Source: Paramicrobacterium agarici
GTDB lineage: Bacteria; Actinomycetota; Actinomycetes; Actinomycetales; Microbacteriaceae
Direction of reading: 5' to 3'
DNA length: 64,000 nt
Assembly (NCBI RefSeq): GCF_002563955.1
Contig: NZ_PDJE01000001.1
Span: 992,001-1,056,000, forward strand
Positions 16,694-29,326 of this stretch are shown piece by piece. The translations under genes were made by a program, and so were the position numbers. Under the pieces are notes generated by a model that was not told the DNA's origin, made no database searches, and saw only the letters and a program-made list of their open reading frames with translations. Every line of letters starts with the position of its first letter. Within the stretch, counting starts at the first letter, position 1.

Positions 16694-18352
16694 GTGAAGA
16701 AAGGAATGATGGCGAAACTCGCCGTCGGGGCGGCAGCGTTCGCCCTGGTACTCACCGGCTGCAGCGGATCAGGAGGCGACGACGGGGGAGGCGCGAAGCA
16801 TCCCCTCACGATCGGCATGCCGAACGGTCCGCAGACCGACAACAACAACCCGTTCATCGCTACCTCAGCGGCAGCCAGCCTCGGGTACACGTGGCTCATG
16901 TACGAGCCGCTCGCCCAGTGGAACCCGACGGATCCGGCGACGGAACCCGAACCATGGCTCGCCGAGTCATGGGAATGGAACGACGACTACACGTCCGTGA
17001 GCATCACGCCGCGCGATGACGTCACGTGGTCTGACGGCGAGAAGATGACGGTCGACGATGTCGCGTTCACGTTCAATCTCATCAAGGACACCGAGGGCTT
17101 CAACGCGAACGCCATTTCGTATAAAGACGTCACCGTCGATGGCGACGCGGTCACGCTGACGTTCGAATCGTCGCAGCTGCTCAACAAGACGAAGGTGCTC
17201 GGAACGTTCATCGTGCCCGAGCACGTCTGGTCGAAGATGGACGATCCGACGAAAGACACGAACCAAGACCCCGTGGGAACGGGCCCGTACACGCTCAAGT
17301 CGTGGACGCAGCAGGTCATCACGTTCGAGCCGAACGAGGACTACTGGGGAGGGACTCCTCCGGTTCCGGAGATTCAGTACACCTCGTACACCGACAACAA
17401 CGCTCAGCTGACCGCCCTGCTGTCGGGCTCTGCGCAGTGGAGCTACGTGTTCATTCCCGACATGGAGAAGACCTACCTGTCGAAGTCTGAGACCAACAAC
17501 GCCTACATGCCGACGGGCCTCGGAATCGACGCGCTCTTCCTCAACACACAGGAGGCACCGTTCAACAACGTCGCCATGCGCCAGGCGACGAACATGGTCA
17601 TCGACCGTGAGGCCGTGCACACCCAGGGATACTCCGGGTTCAAGGGACTCGTCGACACCGTGACGGGACTCCCGTCGCCCGCGGGTGACGCGTTCACGGC
17701 CGAGCAGTACAAGGGCAAGACCGTCGAGGTCGACGTCGAGGGCGCCAAGGCGGTTCTCGAAGAAGCCGGCTACACGTGGAACTCCGACGATAAGCTCATC
17801 GACCCTGACGGCAACCAGGTGACGGTGGAGTTCATCGACCCCGCCGGCTGGTCCGACTACCTCGCGAGCCTGCAGATCATGGCCGACAACCTCTCGGAGA
17901 TCGGCGTTGACGCGACCGTCGAGACGCCGACCGTCGACGCGTGGACGAGTGCGCTCGCCGAGGGAGACTTCCAGGCATCGCTGCACTGGACGAACACGGG
18001 CGCGACGCCGTGGGACATCTACTCGAACATCATGGACGGCGCGCAGCTCAAGCCGATTGGCGAGGCAGCGTCGTGGAACTTCGGACGCTTCGAGAACGAC
18101 GAGGTAACGAAGCTCCTCGCAGACTACGCGGTCACGCCAGACGAGGCAGCGCGTCAGAAGATGATGGATCGCATTCAGGAGATCTTCGTCGAAGAGGTGC
18201 CGGCCATTCCGATGGCAGCGGGCCCGATCGGTGCGCAGTACAGCACGAAGTACTGGACGGGCTTTCCGAGCGAAGACGACCCGTACGCCGTGCCACAGCC
18301 GACGCAGCCGAGCATCTCGAAGATCGTGATGAACCTCACACCGGCGAAGTAA
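16694..18352 (+). CDS. ABC transporter substrate-binding lipoprotein, family 5 (oligopeptide/oligosaccharide type)
   Basis: 552 residues from a GTG with AAGGAGG 6 bases upstream. The signal peptide [22 protein letters not shown] ends in a lipobox with Cys at residue 23 (peptide quoted in part: [15 protein letters not shown]). The mature protein shows SBP family 5 features: [24 protein letters not shown] (in part), [20 protein letters not shown] (in part), and [13 protein letters not shown]. In this family, clusters with a glycosidase often import cello- or other oligosaccharides; the GH3 gene directly upstream supports that over peptides. A strong hairpin follows the stop. Confidence 0.9.
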   Translation: MKKGMMAKLAVGAAAFALVLTGCSGSGGDDGGGAKHPLTIGMPNGPQTDNNNPFIATSAAASLGYTWLMYEPLAQWNPTDPATEPEPWLAESWEWNDDYTSVSITPRDDVTWSDGEKMTVDDVAFTFNLIKDTEGFNANAISYKDVTVDGDAVTLTFESSQLLNKTKVLGTFIVPEHVWSKMDDPTKDTNQDPVGTGPYTLKSWTQQVITFEPNEDYWGGTPPVPEIQYTSYTDNNAQLTALLSGSAQWSYVFIPDMEKTYLSKSETNNAYMPTGLGIDALFLNTQEAPFNNVAMRQATNMVIDREAVHTQGYSGFKGLVDTVTGLPSPAGDAFTAEQYKGKTVEVDVEGAKAVLEEAGYTWNSDDKLIDPDGNQVTVEFIDPAGWSDYLASLQIMADNLSEIGVDATVETPTVDAWTSALAEGDFQASLHWTNTGATPWDIYSNIMDGAQLKPIGEAASWNFGRFENDEVTKLLADYAVTPDEAARQKMMDRIQEIFVEEVPAIPMAAGPIGAQYSTKYWTGFPSEDDPYAVPQPTQPSISKIVMNLTPAK

Positions 18353-18358
18353 ACGACA

Positions 18359-18384
18359 CCGGGGCGGGTTCGCGCCCGCCCCGG
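18359..18384 (+). other. Intercistronic GC-rich hairpin after the substrate-binding protein gene
   Basis: Perfect 10-base arms (CCGGGGCGGG/CCCGCCCCGG) with a 6-base loop, between the binding protein and the ATPase genes of one operon. It probably acts as a partial terminator or mRNA stabiliser so that the binding protein is made in excess. Confidence 0.6.
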
Positions 18385-18413
18385 ACGTCTCCCACGTTAG
18401 GAAGGCACTCACC

Positions 18414-19463
18414 GTGAGCTCCCACTCTCACCACGGCGACACCGGTCGCACGTCAGAGACACCGCTGCTCGCCGCACGCGAGCTGACGAAGCACTTTCCC
18501 GTGAAGGGCCCGAGCCGCCGCGTCGTGCACGCCGTCGACGGCGTCGATCTCGACCTTCACGCGGGCGAGGTCGTCGCGCTCGTCGGCGAATCCGGATCGG
18601 GCAAGTCGACCGTGGCCCGCCTGCTCGCCAAGCTCATGCCGCACACGTCTGGGGAGGTGCTGCTCGAGGGCGATCCGGTCACCTCCCGGTTCGGGCGCAG
18701 ATTTCGCGCGTACTGCCGGCGCGTGCAGATGATCCTGCAAGACCCGTTCGCCTCGCTCAACCCCATTCACCGGGTGCGATACGTGCTCACGCGGTCGCTC
18801 AGCATCCACCGTGGCCGCATGTCGCGTGACGAGCGAGAGAGGATGCTGTTCGAGCTGCTCGAACGGGTCGACCTCACTCCTCCCGAACGCTACCTCGAGA
18901 AATTTCCCCACGAGCTCTCAGGCGGGCAGCGGCAACGCGTCGCCATCGCCCGCGCGCTCGGTGCCGACCCCGAGGTGCTTCTCGCAGACGAGCCCGTGTC
19001 GATGCTCGACGTGTCGATCCGCATCGGTGTGCTCAATCTGCTGCGCGACCTCAAAGACCGCTTCAATCTCGCGGTGCTGTACATCACGCACGACATCGCC
19101 TCCGCGCGGTACTTCGCCGACCGAACAGTCGTCATGTACGCCGGGCAGATCGTCGAGCGCGGCCCGAGCGAGGCCGTGACACAGCATCCTCGTCACCCCT
19201 ACACGCAGCTGCTCATCGCGTCTGCTCCCGACGCCGACCGGCTCGAGGAACTCGAGAAGACGGAGGCGCAGGGCGAACCACCGAGTCTCATCGCGCCGCC
19301 GAGCGGCTGCCGCTTCAACCCGCGCTGCCCATTCGCCATGGAACGCTGCCGCACCGAAGCCCCGCCCATGTTCGCCGGTGACGACGGCAACGAGGCGGCC
19401 TGCTGGCTCTACGCCGACGACGCGAAGGCACAACGTGAAGCAGCATTCGGAGCGAAGGCATGA
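18414..19463 (+). CDS. ABC transporter ATP-binding protein, DppF/OppF type
   Basis: 349 residues from GTG 18414 with GGAAGG 8 bases upstream. Walker A is GESGSGKST, the Q-loop is [13 protein letters not shown], the signature is [15 protein letters not shown], and Walker B is [12 protein letters not shown]. The C-terminal oligopeptide/dipeptide ABC extension has [15 protein letters not shown], with a Cys-rich motif typical of this branch (Fe-S or metal binding reported for some). It supplies one of two ATPase subunits; the other is the last gene of the operon. Its end overlaps the first permease by ATGA. Confidence 0.93.
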   Translation: MSSHSHHGDTGRTSETPLLAARELTKHFPVKGPSRRVVHAVDGVDLDLHAGEVVALVGESGSGKSTVARLLAKLMPHTSGEVLLEGDPVTSRFGRRFRAYCRRVQMILQDPFASLNPIHRVRYVLTRSLSIHRGRMSRDERERMLFELLERVDLTPPERYLEKFPHELSGGQRQRVAIARALGADPEVLLADEPVSMLDVSIRIGVLNLLRDLKDRFNLAVLYITHDIASARYFADRTVVMYAGQIVERGPSEAVTQHPRHPYTQLLIASAPDADRLEELEKTEAQGEPPSLIAPPSGCRFNPRCPFAMERCRTEAPPMFAGDDGNEAACWLYADDAKAQREAAFGAKA

Positions 19464-20440
19464 CGTACTTTCTGCGCCGGCTCGGCTTCTACCTCTTCAC
19501 CGCGTGGGCGGCGATCACCCTCAACTTCTTCATTCCGCGGATGCTGCCTGGCGACCCCGTGCAATCACTCATCAACAAGTTTCAGGGGCGGCTCAACACG
19601 GATGCTGTCGAGTCGCTGTACGTGCTCTTCGGCCTCGACGAGAACCGCACGGTGTGGCAAGACTACGTCGCCTATCTGAACAACCTGTTCCACGGCGACC
19701 TTGGCATCTCGTTCACCTACTTTCCGACGCCCGTGAGCCAGATTCTCGGGCAGTCGCTGCCGTGGACCATCGCACTGGTCGGCCTCTCGACGGTCATCGG
19801 GTTCGTGCTGGGCACGCTCGCGGGCGTCGGTCTCGGCTGGCGCCGCGGCACCTGGGCCGACAACCTGCTACCGATCGCCAACTTCTTCTCGGCGATTCCG
19901 TACTTCTGGCTCGGCATCATCGCGATCGCCGTGTTCGCTGTCGCCTGGCCGATGTTCCCCGCTGCGGGAGGCTACGACCCGGGAACGCTGCCCGGATGGA
20001 ACATGGAGTTCATCGGCGGGGCGATCTACCACGGCATCCTTCCCGCTCTGACCATCATCATCAGCTCAATCTCCGGGTGGATCCTCGGCATGCGCAACAT
20101 GATGGTCACGGTGTCGAGCGAGGACTACGTGACCGTGGCGCAGGCCAAGGGGCTCCCCGAGCGCAAGGTCATGTTCGGCTACGCGGCACGCAACGCCGTG
20201 CTGCCGAGCATCTCGGGGTTCGCGCTTTCGCTTGGCTTCATCGTCGGCGGCACGCTCGTTGCCGAGATGGTGTTCAGCTATCCGGGCATCGGCTACATGC
20301 TGTTCCAGGCGATCGGATCGAAGGACTACCCGCTCATGCAGGGCGCCTTCCTGGTCGTGACCATCTCGGTGCTCGTCGCGAGCATGCTCGCCGACTTCGT
20401 CTACGCGTTCCTTGACCCGCGCACGAGAGTGGAGGGCTGA
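19460..20440 (+). CDS. ABC transporter permease, DppB/OppB type
   Basis: 326 residues, six predicted transmembrane segments starting [36 protein letters not shown] is the typical periplasmic loop motif of OppB-type permeases, and the EAA-like cytosolic loop is [18 protein letters not shown]. The gene overlaps the preceding ATPase gene (ATGA) and is followed after 2 bases by the second permease. Confidence 0.92.
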   Translation: MTYFLRRLGFYLFTAWAAITLNFFIPRMLPGDPVQSLINKFQGRLNTDAVESLYVLFGLDENRTVWQDYVAYLNNLFHGDLGISFTYFPTPVSQILGQSLPWTIALVGLSTVIGFVLGTLAGVGLGWRRGTWADNLLPIANFFSAIPYFWLGIIAIAVFAVAWPMFPAAGGYDPGTLPGWNMEFIGGAIYHGILPALTIIISSISGWILGMRNMMVTVSSEDYVTVAQAKGLPERKVMFGYAARNAVLPSISGFALSLGFIVGGTLVAEMVFSYPGIGYMLFQAIGSKDYPLMQGAFLVVTISVLVASMLADFVYAFLDPRTRVEG

Positions 20441-20442
20441 TC

Positions 20443-21564
20443 ATGTCCGTTCAAGCAGACCCCATCGGACTCAGTGAGGTGGAGCCCGAGAAGAAGCAGC
20501 GCTCTCGCGGCACGCGCAGCCTCGGCATCCTGCGTAACCGCAAAGCACTCATCGGGCTCATCATGCTCGCCTTCTTTCTCGTGCTCGCCGTGATCGGTCC
20601 ATGGATCGCGCCGCACGACCCGAACGCCGTGACGCAAGACTCGCTTCAGCCGCCGAGTGCTGACCATTGGCTCGGCACGACGAACACCGGGCAGGACATC
20701 TTCTCGCAGCTGCTCGTCGGCACGCGCGGCGTCATGCTCGTCGGGCTCCTCGCGGGTGTGCTCGCCACTATGATCTCCGTGATCGTCGGTGTCACGGCGG
20801 GCTTTCTCGGCGGCATCGGCGACGAGCTGCTCTCACTGCTCTCGAATGTGTTTCTCATCATTCCGGCGCTGCCGCTCATCATCATCGTCGCGGCCCTCGT
20901 GCCGTCGGCGGGTGGCGTGACGATCGCCCTCATCATTGCGCTCACCGGGTGGGCGTGGGGCTCGCGCGTTCTTCGAGCGCAGACGCTCTCGCTGCGCAAG
21001 CGCGACTTCGTCGAGGCGGCGCGGGCGAACGGTGAGCCGATGTGGCGCATCATCTTCTTCGAGATCATGCCCAACCTCACGGCGATCATCGCCTCTGGCT
21101 TCATCGGCACGGCGATCTTCGCGATCCTCTCCGAGGTGACGCTCGCGTTCATCGGCGTCACGAGCATTTCGGAGTGGAACTGGGGAACGATCCTGTTCTG
21201 GGCGCAGTCGAGCCAGGCGCTCGTGCTCGGGGCGTGGTGGTGGTTCGTTCCGGCGGGGTTGTGCATCGCGGCCGTCGGAACGTCGCTCACGCTCATCAAC
21301 TTCGGCATCGACGAGTTCGTCAACCCGCGGCTGCGCAACACGGCGGCGTCCGCGTCGCTGCTGCGCAAGAAGGGAATCAGGGCGCGCATCGGCTTCACTC
21401 CTGTGTATCGGGGCGGCGGCTCGCAGCATCCGGAGCCTTCTCGTGCTCGCGGAACCGATGTCGAAAGCGGCGACCAGGCCAGGACGGATGCTGCAGGTTC
21501 CGGTCCCTCGAGCGACACTGCCCATTCAGGCCGAACGACGAACACCGAGGAGGTCACCGCGTGA
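20443..21564 (+). CDS. ABC transporter permease, DppC/OppC type, with extended C-terminus
   Basis: 373 residues. Typical DppC features are the N-terminal RNRKALIGLIMLAFFLVLAV helix, DSLQPPSADHWLGTTNTGQD, and the EAA loop KRDFVEAARANGEPMWRI. About 75 residues after the last helix are hydrophilic and probably disordered (SQHPEPSRARGTDVESGD...), longer than most DppC tails. The stop overlaps the next ATPase start (GTGA), so the operon is tightly coupled. Confidence 0.92.
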   Translation: MSVQADPIGLSEVEPEKKQRSRGTRSLGILRNRKALIGLIMLAFFLVLAVIGPWIAPHDPNAVTQDSLQPPSADHWLGTTNTGQDIFSQLLVGTRGVMLVGLLAGVLATMISVIVGVTAGFLGGIGDELLSLLSNVFLIIPALPLIIIVAALVPSAGGVTIALIIALTGWAWGSRVLRAQTLSLRKRDFVEAARANGEPMWRIIFFEIMPNLTAIIASGFIGTAIFAILSEVTLAFIGVTSISEWNWGTILFWAQSSQALVLGAWWWFVPAGLCIAAVGTSLTLINFGIDEFVNPRLRNTAASASLLRKKGIRARIGFTPVYRGGGSQHPEPSRARGTDVESGDQARTDAAGSGPSSDTAHSGRTTNTEEVTA

Positions 21565-22679
21565 CCATCACAACCCCACCGCGCACGCAGACGGAGCCGC
21601 TGCTCGAGATTCGCGACCTCTCGGTCGACTATGGGTACGACGAGAACGCCGTGACCGCGCTGTCGAACGTCAACCTCACGCTGCATCGGGGTGAGATTCT
21701 CGGTCTGGCAGGCGAGAGTGGATGCGGCAAGTCGACGCTCGCCTACGCGGCGACGCGGCTGCTGCCACCGCCCGGCGTGATCACGGGAGGGGAGGTGATG
21801 TTCACGAGTTCGCGTGGTGGTGGATCGGGCGACCTGCTGCGCATGAGCGACAAGCAGCTTCGGGCGCAACGATGGCGAGACACCGCGATCGTATTTCAGG
21901 GTTCGATGAACGCGCTCAACCCCGTGTACCGTGTGGGCAAGCAGCTCATGGACGGCATTGCAGCGCACGAGAAGATACCGCGCAAGGCCATGCGCGAGCG
22001 AGCGGCCGAGCTGCTGACAATGGTGGGAATCTCTGCCGATCGGCTCGACAGCTACCCGCACCAGCTCTCGGGCGGCATGCGGCAGCGCGTGATGATCGCG
22101 ATGGCGCTGGCCCTCGAGCCGGAGCTCGTGATCATGGACGAACCGACGACGGCGCTCGACGTCGTGATGCAACGGCAGATCGTCGAGCAGATCATCGAGC
22201 TGAAAGATGAGCTCGGGTTCTCGGTGATCTTCATCACGCACGATGTGTCGCTGCTGATCGAGCTGGCCGACCGCATTGCGATCATGTACGCGGGCGAGAT
22301 TGTCGAAGACGCCGGGAGTCGTGAGGTGTACCACGAGCCGCGGCACCCGTACACGGCGGGATTGCTGCACTCATTTCCGCCGCTGCGCGGGCCGAAGCGC
22401 GAGCTCGGAGGCATTCCAGGGTCGCCGCCCGATCTGCTGTCGTTGCCGAGTGGATGCCGGTTTCGCACTCGTTGCCCGTACGCGTTCGGTGCGTGTGCGC
22501 GCGTTGTGCCGCAGTTGGGAGACACCCTTTATGGCGACGATGAAGCGCACCGTGGTGTCGCGTGCCACCTGCATGACGCCACGATTGACGGACCGTCGGT
22601 GCCGCCGGAGCTTGCCGTGCGGCCGGAGGGAAGGACGCTGTTGGGCGTCAATCCGCGCGAGAGCGGGAAGATCTCCTGA
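21561..22679 (+). CDS. ABC transporter ATP-binding protein, DppD/OppD type
   Basis: 372 residues from GTG 21561, which overlaps the previous stop; longer upstream frames run through the permease gene. Walker A is GESGCGKST, the Q-loop is AIVFQGSMNALNPVYRVG, the signature is LSGGMRQRVMIAMAL, and Walker B is LVIMDEPTTALD. The C-terminal motif GCRFRTRCPYAFGAC is the oligopeptide-family extension. It ends the GH3-SBP-DppF-DppB-DppC-DppD operon and is convergent with copA, 13 bases away. Confidence 0.93.
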   Translation: MTITTPPRTQTEPLLEIRDLSVDYGYDENAVTALSNVNLTLHRGEILGLAGESGCGKSTLAYAATRLLPPPGVITGGEVMFTSSRGGGSGDLLRMSDKQLRAQRWRDTAIVFQGSMNALNPVYRVGKQLMDGIAAHEKIPRKAMRERAAELLTMVGISADRLDSYPHQLSGGMRQRVMIAMALALEPELVIMDEPTTALDVVMQRQIVEQIIELKDELGFSVIFITHDVSLLIELADRIAIMYAGEIVEDAGSREVYHEPRHPYTAGLLHSFPPLRGPKRELGGIPGSPPDLLSLPSGCRFRTRCPYAFGACARVVPQLGDTLYGDDEAHRGVACHLHDATIDGPSVPPELAVRPEGRTLLGVNPRESGKIS

Positions 22680-22692
22680 CGCTGCCGCCGCC

Positions 22693-24963
<2,271 letters not shown>

Positions 24964-25000
24964 CTCATGTCCTCGTGCGTCGACGTCCGGTGCCTCGGTA

Positions 25001-25204
25001 TCAGGCCAGCTGGTAGCCGGCCTCTTCGACGGCGGCTCTCACGCCCTCGGCGCAGACGGGCTGGTCAGCGGACACCGTGAGCCGGCCGCTCGCCAAATCG
25101 ACGTCGACGCTCCTCACTCCGGCGACCTCGCTCACCTCTTCGCTCACCGACCGCACACAGTGTTCGCACGTCATTCCCGTGACGGTGAAGTCAGTGGTTG
25201 TCAT
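25001..25204 (-). CDS. copZ: Copper chaperone, heavy-metal-associated domain
   Basis: 67 residues, a single HMA fold with GMTCEHC (C13, C16) for Cu(I) binding, as in CopZ chaperones that hand copper to CopA. AGGAGGAG precedes the ATG. The 37-base gap to copA on the same strand indicates one operon. No CsoR or CueR gene is adjacent, so the regulator is encoded elsewhere. Confidence 0.92.
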   Translation of the reverse strand: MTTTDFTVTGMTCEHCVRSVSEEVSEVAGVRSVDVDLASGRLTVSADQPVCAEGVRAAVEEAGYQLA

Positions 25205-25273
25205 TGTCGAGCTCCTCCTCTTTCGATCCTATACCGTTACCGGGTGGGGGTATGTTTAGACGAACACCACGCT

Positions 25274-25290
25274 ATACCCCCGCGGGGTAT
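25274..25290 (-). promoter_or_regulatory. GC-rich palindrome upstream of copZ, candidate copper-repressor site
   Basis: ATACCCC-CGC-GGGGTAT is a perfect 17-base palindrome 70 bases upstream of the copZ start. A related GGGTGGGGGTATG stretch lies at about 25240-25252, close to a TATAGG box (minus strand). CsoR operators in actinobacteria are G-run/C-run pseudo-palindromes of the type TACCCCN4GGGGTA, which this resembles. Confidence 0.6.
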
Positions 25291-25353
25291 CCGTGCAAGC
25301 GGGTGACAGGGCCCATCCGGCCGGTCCGGGCGCGCACAACGGGCTTCGCGGTG

Positions 25354-25468
25354 CGCGCACGGAGCGGCGCAGCCGACGCGAGTGGCGGGAAGAGCGTCAG
25401 TCGATACGGCACGCGCACGGAGTGGCGCAGCCGACGAGAGTGGTGAGAAGAGCGTTAGTCGAGACGGC
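25354..25468. repeat. Two tandem copies of a 57-base sequence, period 58
   Basis: Copy 1 (25354-25410) and copy 2 (25412-25468) share CGCGCACGGAG, GGCGCAGCCGACG, GAGTGG and GAAGAGCGT blocks with only about seven substitutions. Copy 2 contains the stop and last codons of the xylulokinase gene; copy 1 is non-coding. A local duplication of the gene end is the simplest origin. Confidence 0.75.
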
Positions 25469-26867
25469 GCGCGTCGTACTGCTGCATGATCACAGGACGG
25501 TAGTCGGATGCCGGTTGTGCAGCGACCTCGACGGGCCACGTCGGACGTTCACCCTGCAGCGCCCACGTCGCCTGCCGCGCGGCTCCGTCGGCAACGTACT
25601 CGCCAGGCGTCGGCACGACGATCGGACGACGAAACACCTGGGAGGCGATGGTCTGCACAGCCGCGTTCTGCGCGGCTCCGCCCACGAGAAGCAGGCGCTT
25701 GGCGGTAACGCCGTGCCGCTCGACGGCGTCGACACCTGCGGCGAGAGCGCACAGCATCCCCTCGACTGCGGCCCGTGCCAGGGTGGGTCGCGTCGTTGAG
25801 GCCATCGTCATGCCGAACAGGCTCGCCGTGGCATCGGGGAGATTCGGCGTGCGCTCGCCCTCGAAGTATGGCTGCAGTACAAGACCGTTCGACCCGGGCT
25901 CCGCCTGCAGCGACAGCTCGGCCAGCTCGGCATGGCCCACATCGAGCAGTCGAGCGATCGTGTCGAGCACACGGGCCGCGTTGAGCGTCGCGACGAGCGG
26001 GAGAAAGCGACCGCCCGCATCGGCGAACCCGGCGACTGTGCCGCTGGCATCGATCACGGGGTCGGGAGTGACGGCGAACACGGTTCCGCTCGTGCCGATC
26101 GAGATCACGACGTCGCCGACTCCGGCATCGAGCCCGAGCGCTGCGGCCGCATTGTCGCCGGCGCCGGCGCCGACAACGGTGTTTCTGAAGTCACCGGCGC
26201 CGATCCCTGCGCGTTCGTGAGGTGCGAGAACGCGCGGCAGAACGGCGTCGTGCCCGAGCGCGAGCGCAAGAAGCTCGTGGTCGTGGGTGCCTGTCGTCGG
26301 AGACCAGTAGGCCGTTCCCGAAGCATCCGATCGATCAGTCGTGAGCTCATCGAGATCGGGGCCGAAATCGCTCGACGCCCGTGGCCCGAAGCCGCGCATT
26401 CGCCACGTCAGCCAGTCGTGCGGAAGGGCGACCGCGGCAACACGCTTGGCGTTCTCGGGTTCTGCGTCGCGCAGCCATCGCAGCTTCGTCGCCGTGAACG
26501 ATGCCACGGGCACGACGCCCGTGCGCGCGGCATACGCCGCTGGTCCGCCGACCTCATCGATGAGGGCGAGCGCCTGCGGAGCGCTGCGCGTGTCGTTCCA
26601 GAGCAACGCGTCACGCACGACGTCCCCGTCAGCATCCAGGGCAACCATGCCGTGCTGCTGCGCGGCAACGCTCACCGACGACACGTCGTCGAGCCCGCCG
26701 GCGTCAGAGACCGCCGCGTGCAGAGCGCGCATCCACGCTTCGGGGTCGACTTCGGTTCCGTCGGGGTGCGGGGCGCGGCCGCGGCGAATCACGGCGCCTG
26801 TCTCTGCTTCGCGTACGACGACCTTGCAGCTCTGGGTTGACGAATCGATGCCGGCGACGAGCGTCAT
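25455..26867 (-). CDS. xylB: Xylulokinase (FGGY family)
   Basis: 470 residues from ATG 26867 with AAAGG 6 bases upstream; a longer frame to 27029 is not supported. FGGY kinase blocks are [16 protein letters not shown] at the N-terminus, [37 protein letters not shown] and [16 protein letters not shown]. The AAQQHGM and NDTR motifs are those of xylulokinases. It would phosphorylate D-xylulose formed from D-arabitol or xylitol, which fits the divergent polyol transporter and dehydrogenase genes. The DeoR gene upstream on the same strand may regulate it. Confidence 0.9.
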   Translation of the reverse strand: MTLVAGIDSSTQSCKVVVREAETGAVIRRGRAPHPDGTEVDPEAWMRALHAAVSDAGGLDDVSSVSVAAQQHGMVALDADGDVVRDALLWNDTRSAPQALALIDEVGGPAAYAARTGVVPVASFTATKLRWLRDAEPENAKRVAAVALPHDWLTWRMRGFGPRASSDFGPDLDELTTDRSDASGTAYWSPTTGTHDHELLALALGHDAVLPRVLAPHERAGIGAGDFRNTVVGAGAGDNAAAALGLDAGVGDVVISIGTSGTVFAVTPDPVIDASGTVAGFADAGGRFLPLVATLNAARVLDTIARLLDVGHAELAELSLQAEPGSNGLVLQPYFEGERTPNLPDATASLFGMTMASTTRPTLARAAVEGMLCALAAGVDAVERHGVTAKRLLLVGGAAQNAAVQTIASQVFRRPIVVPTPGEYVADGAARQATWALQGERPTWPVEVAAQPASDYRPVIMQQYDARRLD

Positions 26868-26988
26868 TGCACACCTTTCACTGCGAGTACAGGGGCCACG
26901 GGCGCGGGGGAGCAGCCCGTGACCTGAATGGGCGCGAGCGCTGCTCGCATGCTCCAGTCTGCCAAATGTTCGCGTCGCTCGTCTTCGC

Positions 26989-27750
26989 TCACACCGCGAC
27001 GAGCTCGGGGCCGGCCGTGTGCAGGGCATCCGCGGTTTCGCGGTCGATTCTGCTGTCGGTGATGATCATGTCGAGTTCTGCCAGATCCGCGACGTGGCAG
27101 AACGAGGTCACGCCGATCTTGCTCGCTGTGATCGTCAGCACACGTCGCTTGGCCGAAAGCAGCATCGCGCGCTTGACCTCCGCCTCGTCGGGGACGGTCG
27201 TTGTGACGCCCGCCGTGGCGGTGAGCCCGTTCGATCCGAGCAGTACGAGATCGACGTTGAGCGTGCTGAGCCGCTGGCGGGTCCATTCGTCGACGGCGCC
27301 CTGGCTGATCGTGCGCACACGTCCGGGCAGCGCCATAACGGACACATTCGGGCGTTGGCGCAACACAGGGATCGCGGGGAGGTTGTTGGTCACGACAATG
27401 ATCGAGGCATCGGGAAACACGGATGCTGTCACCAGCGCGAGCGACCCGGAATCGAGAAGCACGACACCGTCTCGGGGGAGCTCTTCGACGGCACGGAGCG
27501 CAATGCGGCGCTTCTCATCGGCCTCCTCGGCTTGCCGCTTCGCGAGTGAGAGCTCAAACGGCATCCCGTGCGCCAGCTTTGCTCCGCCGTGAGTGCGCAC
27601 GATGACGCCTTGGCGCTCGAGCACGGCAAGATCGCGGCGAATCGTCTCGGTCGTGACGCCCAGATCGTTGCTCAGGGCGGCAACGGAGAGCACGCCATCG
27701 TGCTCGTGCACGGCCGCGACGATCGCGGACTGTCGTTCGGCTGGGTACAT
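26989..27750 (-). CDS. DeoR/GlpR family transcriptional regulator (first of two in the polyol region)
   Basis: 253 residues. The N-terminal winged helix ([40 protein letters not shown]) has the DeoR signature TIRRDL. The C-terminal ISOCOT-like domain has [23 protein letters not shown] and [13 protein letters not shown]. Such regulators bind sugar phosphates. It is divergent from the polyol binding protein gene with a 198-base AT-richer gap containing two inverted repeats, and lies upstream of xylB. Confidence 0.9.
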   Translation of the reverse strand: MYPAERQSAIVAAVHEHDGVLSVAALSNDLGVTTETIRRDLAVLERQGVIVRTHGGAKLAHGMPFELSLAKRQAEEADEKRRIALRAVEELPRDGVVLLDSGSLALVTASVFPDASIIVVTNNLPAIPVLRQRPNVSVMALPGRVRTISQGAVDEWTRQRLSTLNVDLVLLGSNGLTATAGVTTTVPDEAEVKRAMLLSAKRRVLTITASKIGVTSFCHVADLAELDMIITDSRIDRETADALHTAGPELVAV

Positions 27751-27853
27751 CGGGGCTCCCTTGCTGCGGTGTGCTCGCCTTATCGTGACGATTCAACTCT
27801 AAATCAACAAAAGGCCACAGAAAACGGGCACATATGGTTACAATAGCGTCACG

Positions 27854-27896
27854 AACCAACATTACTGGTTGCTTAAACACACATATTCGGACGAAT
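27854..27896. promoter_or_regulatory. Two inverted repeats in the deoR/polyol-SBP divergent region
   Basis: AACCA-N7-TGGTT at 27854-27870 and ATTCG-GA-CGAAT at 27885-27896. The surrounding DNA (27780-27900) is clearly richer in A/T than the flanks, as expected for a promoter. These are candidate operators for one of the two DeoR proteins. Confidence 0.5.
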
Positions 27897-27948
27897 CTGA
27901 GTGTGCGTCGCGAAAGCGGCGAGTCGACGATGACGAAAGGCAATAACG

Positions 27949-29313
27949 ATGACGAAGTCGAATCTTCGCGGAAGGCGGTGGCTCTCCCTGGCCGCCGTCG
28001 CCTCGGCCGGCGTAATGCTCGCCGGCTGTTCGGGTGCCGGAGGCGGTGCAGGTGGCGGTGGAGGAGAGACGGTGACGCTCACTCTCGCCACGGTGAACAA
28101 CCCGCAGATGAAGGACATGGAGCAGTTGAAGGGGAAGTTCGAAGAGAGCCACCCCGACATCAAGGTCAAGTTCATTCAGATGGAGGAGAACGACCTTCGG
28201 GACGCCGTGACCAAAGACGTCGCGACGAAAGGCGGTCAATACGACATCGTGACTGTCGGCAGCTACGAAGTGCCGATCTGGGGCCAGAACGAATGGCTCA
28301 CAAACCTCAACGACTATACGACGGAAGACAGCGACTACGACGTCGACGACATTCTGAAGCCGGTACGCCAGGCCCTGACCGTCGACGACAGCCTGTACGC
28401 CGTTCCGTTTTACGGCGAATCCTCGTTCCTCATGTACAACAAGCAGATCCTCGCCGACGCGGGACTCGAGGTTCCCGAGCACCCCACGTGGCAGCAGGTC
28501 GCCGACATGGCGCGTCAGGTGAACAACGATGAGCACGCGGGAATCTGCCTGCGTGGCAAGCCTGGCTGGGGCGAGCTCTTCGCTCCGCTCACCACGGTCG
28601 TTCAGACGTTCGGCGGCAACTGGTTCGACGAGGACTGGAACGCGACCGTGGATTCTCCGGAATTCACCGAAGCCGTGCAGTTCTACACGGATCTCGTGAA
28701 GGATGCCGGTGAGTCCGACCCGGTCTCGTTCGGGTTCACCGAGTGCCTCAACCTGTTCTCGCAGGGCAAGGCGGCGTTCTGGTACGACGCGACGAGCGCC
28801 GCAGGTTCGCTCGAGTCCGAAGACCTCAGCGAGGTTGCCGGAAACGTCGGGTACGTGCACGCTCCGACCGTCGAGACGGAAGAGTCCGGCTGGCTCTGGT
28901 CGTGGAACCTCGCGATTCCCGAGACATCCAAGAAGAAGGATGCCGCGTGGGAGTTCGTGAGCTGGGCGACGAGCAAGGACTACATGAAGCTCGTCGGTGA
29001 GGAGCTCGGCTGGAGCCGCGTTCCCCCGGGCTCGCGCGCCTCGACGTACGAGATCCCGGAGTATCAGGATGCAGCTGGAGCATTCGCCGGCATCACGAAA
29101 GACATCATGCTGGCCGTTGACCCGAAGCAGCCGGGTGTGAACCCGCAGCCGTGGGTCGGCATTCAGTACGTCACGATCCCAGAGTTCCAAGACCTGGGCA
29201 ATCAGGTGTCGCAGAAGATCGCCGATGTGTTCGCGGGCAGGTCCTCTGTTGAGGAAGCCCTCTCTGCCGGTCAGGCGCTCGCCGAGAAGGCCGGCGCCGC
29301 TCAGAAGGAATAG
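27949..29313 (+). CDS. Polyol (mannitol/sorbitol-type) ABC transporter substrate-binding lipoprotein
   Basis: 454 residues, ATG 27949 with GAAAGG 8 bases upstream. The signal peptide ends in the lipobox VMLAGC with Cys27, then a Gly-rich linker. The mature part matches family 1 sugar-binding proteins of the SmoE/MtlE kind: VGSYEVPIWGQNEWLTNL, AVPFYGESSFLMYNKQIL, RGKPGWGELFAPLTTVVQTF and WFDEDWNATVD. In this branch the genomic partners are polyol dehydrogenases, as here. A long hairpin follows the stop, then two permease genes. Confidence 0.9.
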   Translation: MTKSNLRGRRWLSLAAVASAGVMLAGCSGAGGGAGGGGGETVTLTLATVNNPQMKDMEQLKGKFEESHPDIKVKFIQMEENDLRDAVTKDVATKGGQYDIVTVGSYEVPIWGQNEWLTNLNDYTTEDSDYDVDDILKPVRQALTVDDSLYAVPFYGESSFLMYNKQILADAGLEVPEHPTWQQVADMARQVNNDEHAGICLRGKPGWGELFAPLTTVVQTFGGNWFDEDWNATVDSPEFTEAVQFYTDLVKDAGESDPVSFGFTECLNLFSQGKAAFWYDATSAAGSLESEDLSEVAGNVGYVHAPTVETEESGWLWSWNLAIPETSKKKDAAWEFVSWATSKDYMKLVGEELGWSRVPPGSRASTYEIPEYQDAAGAFAGITKDIMLAVDPKQPGVNPQPWVGIQYVTIPEFQDLGNQVSQKIADVFAGRSSVEEALSAGQALAEKAGAAQKE

Positions 29314-29326
29314 CGCGCCAGGCGCT

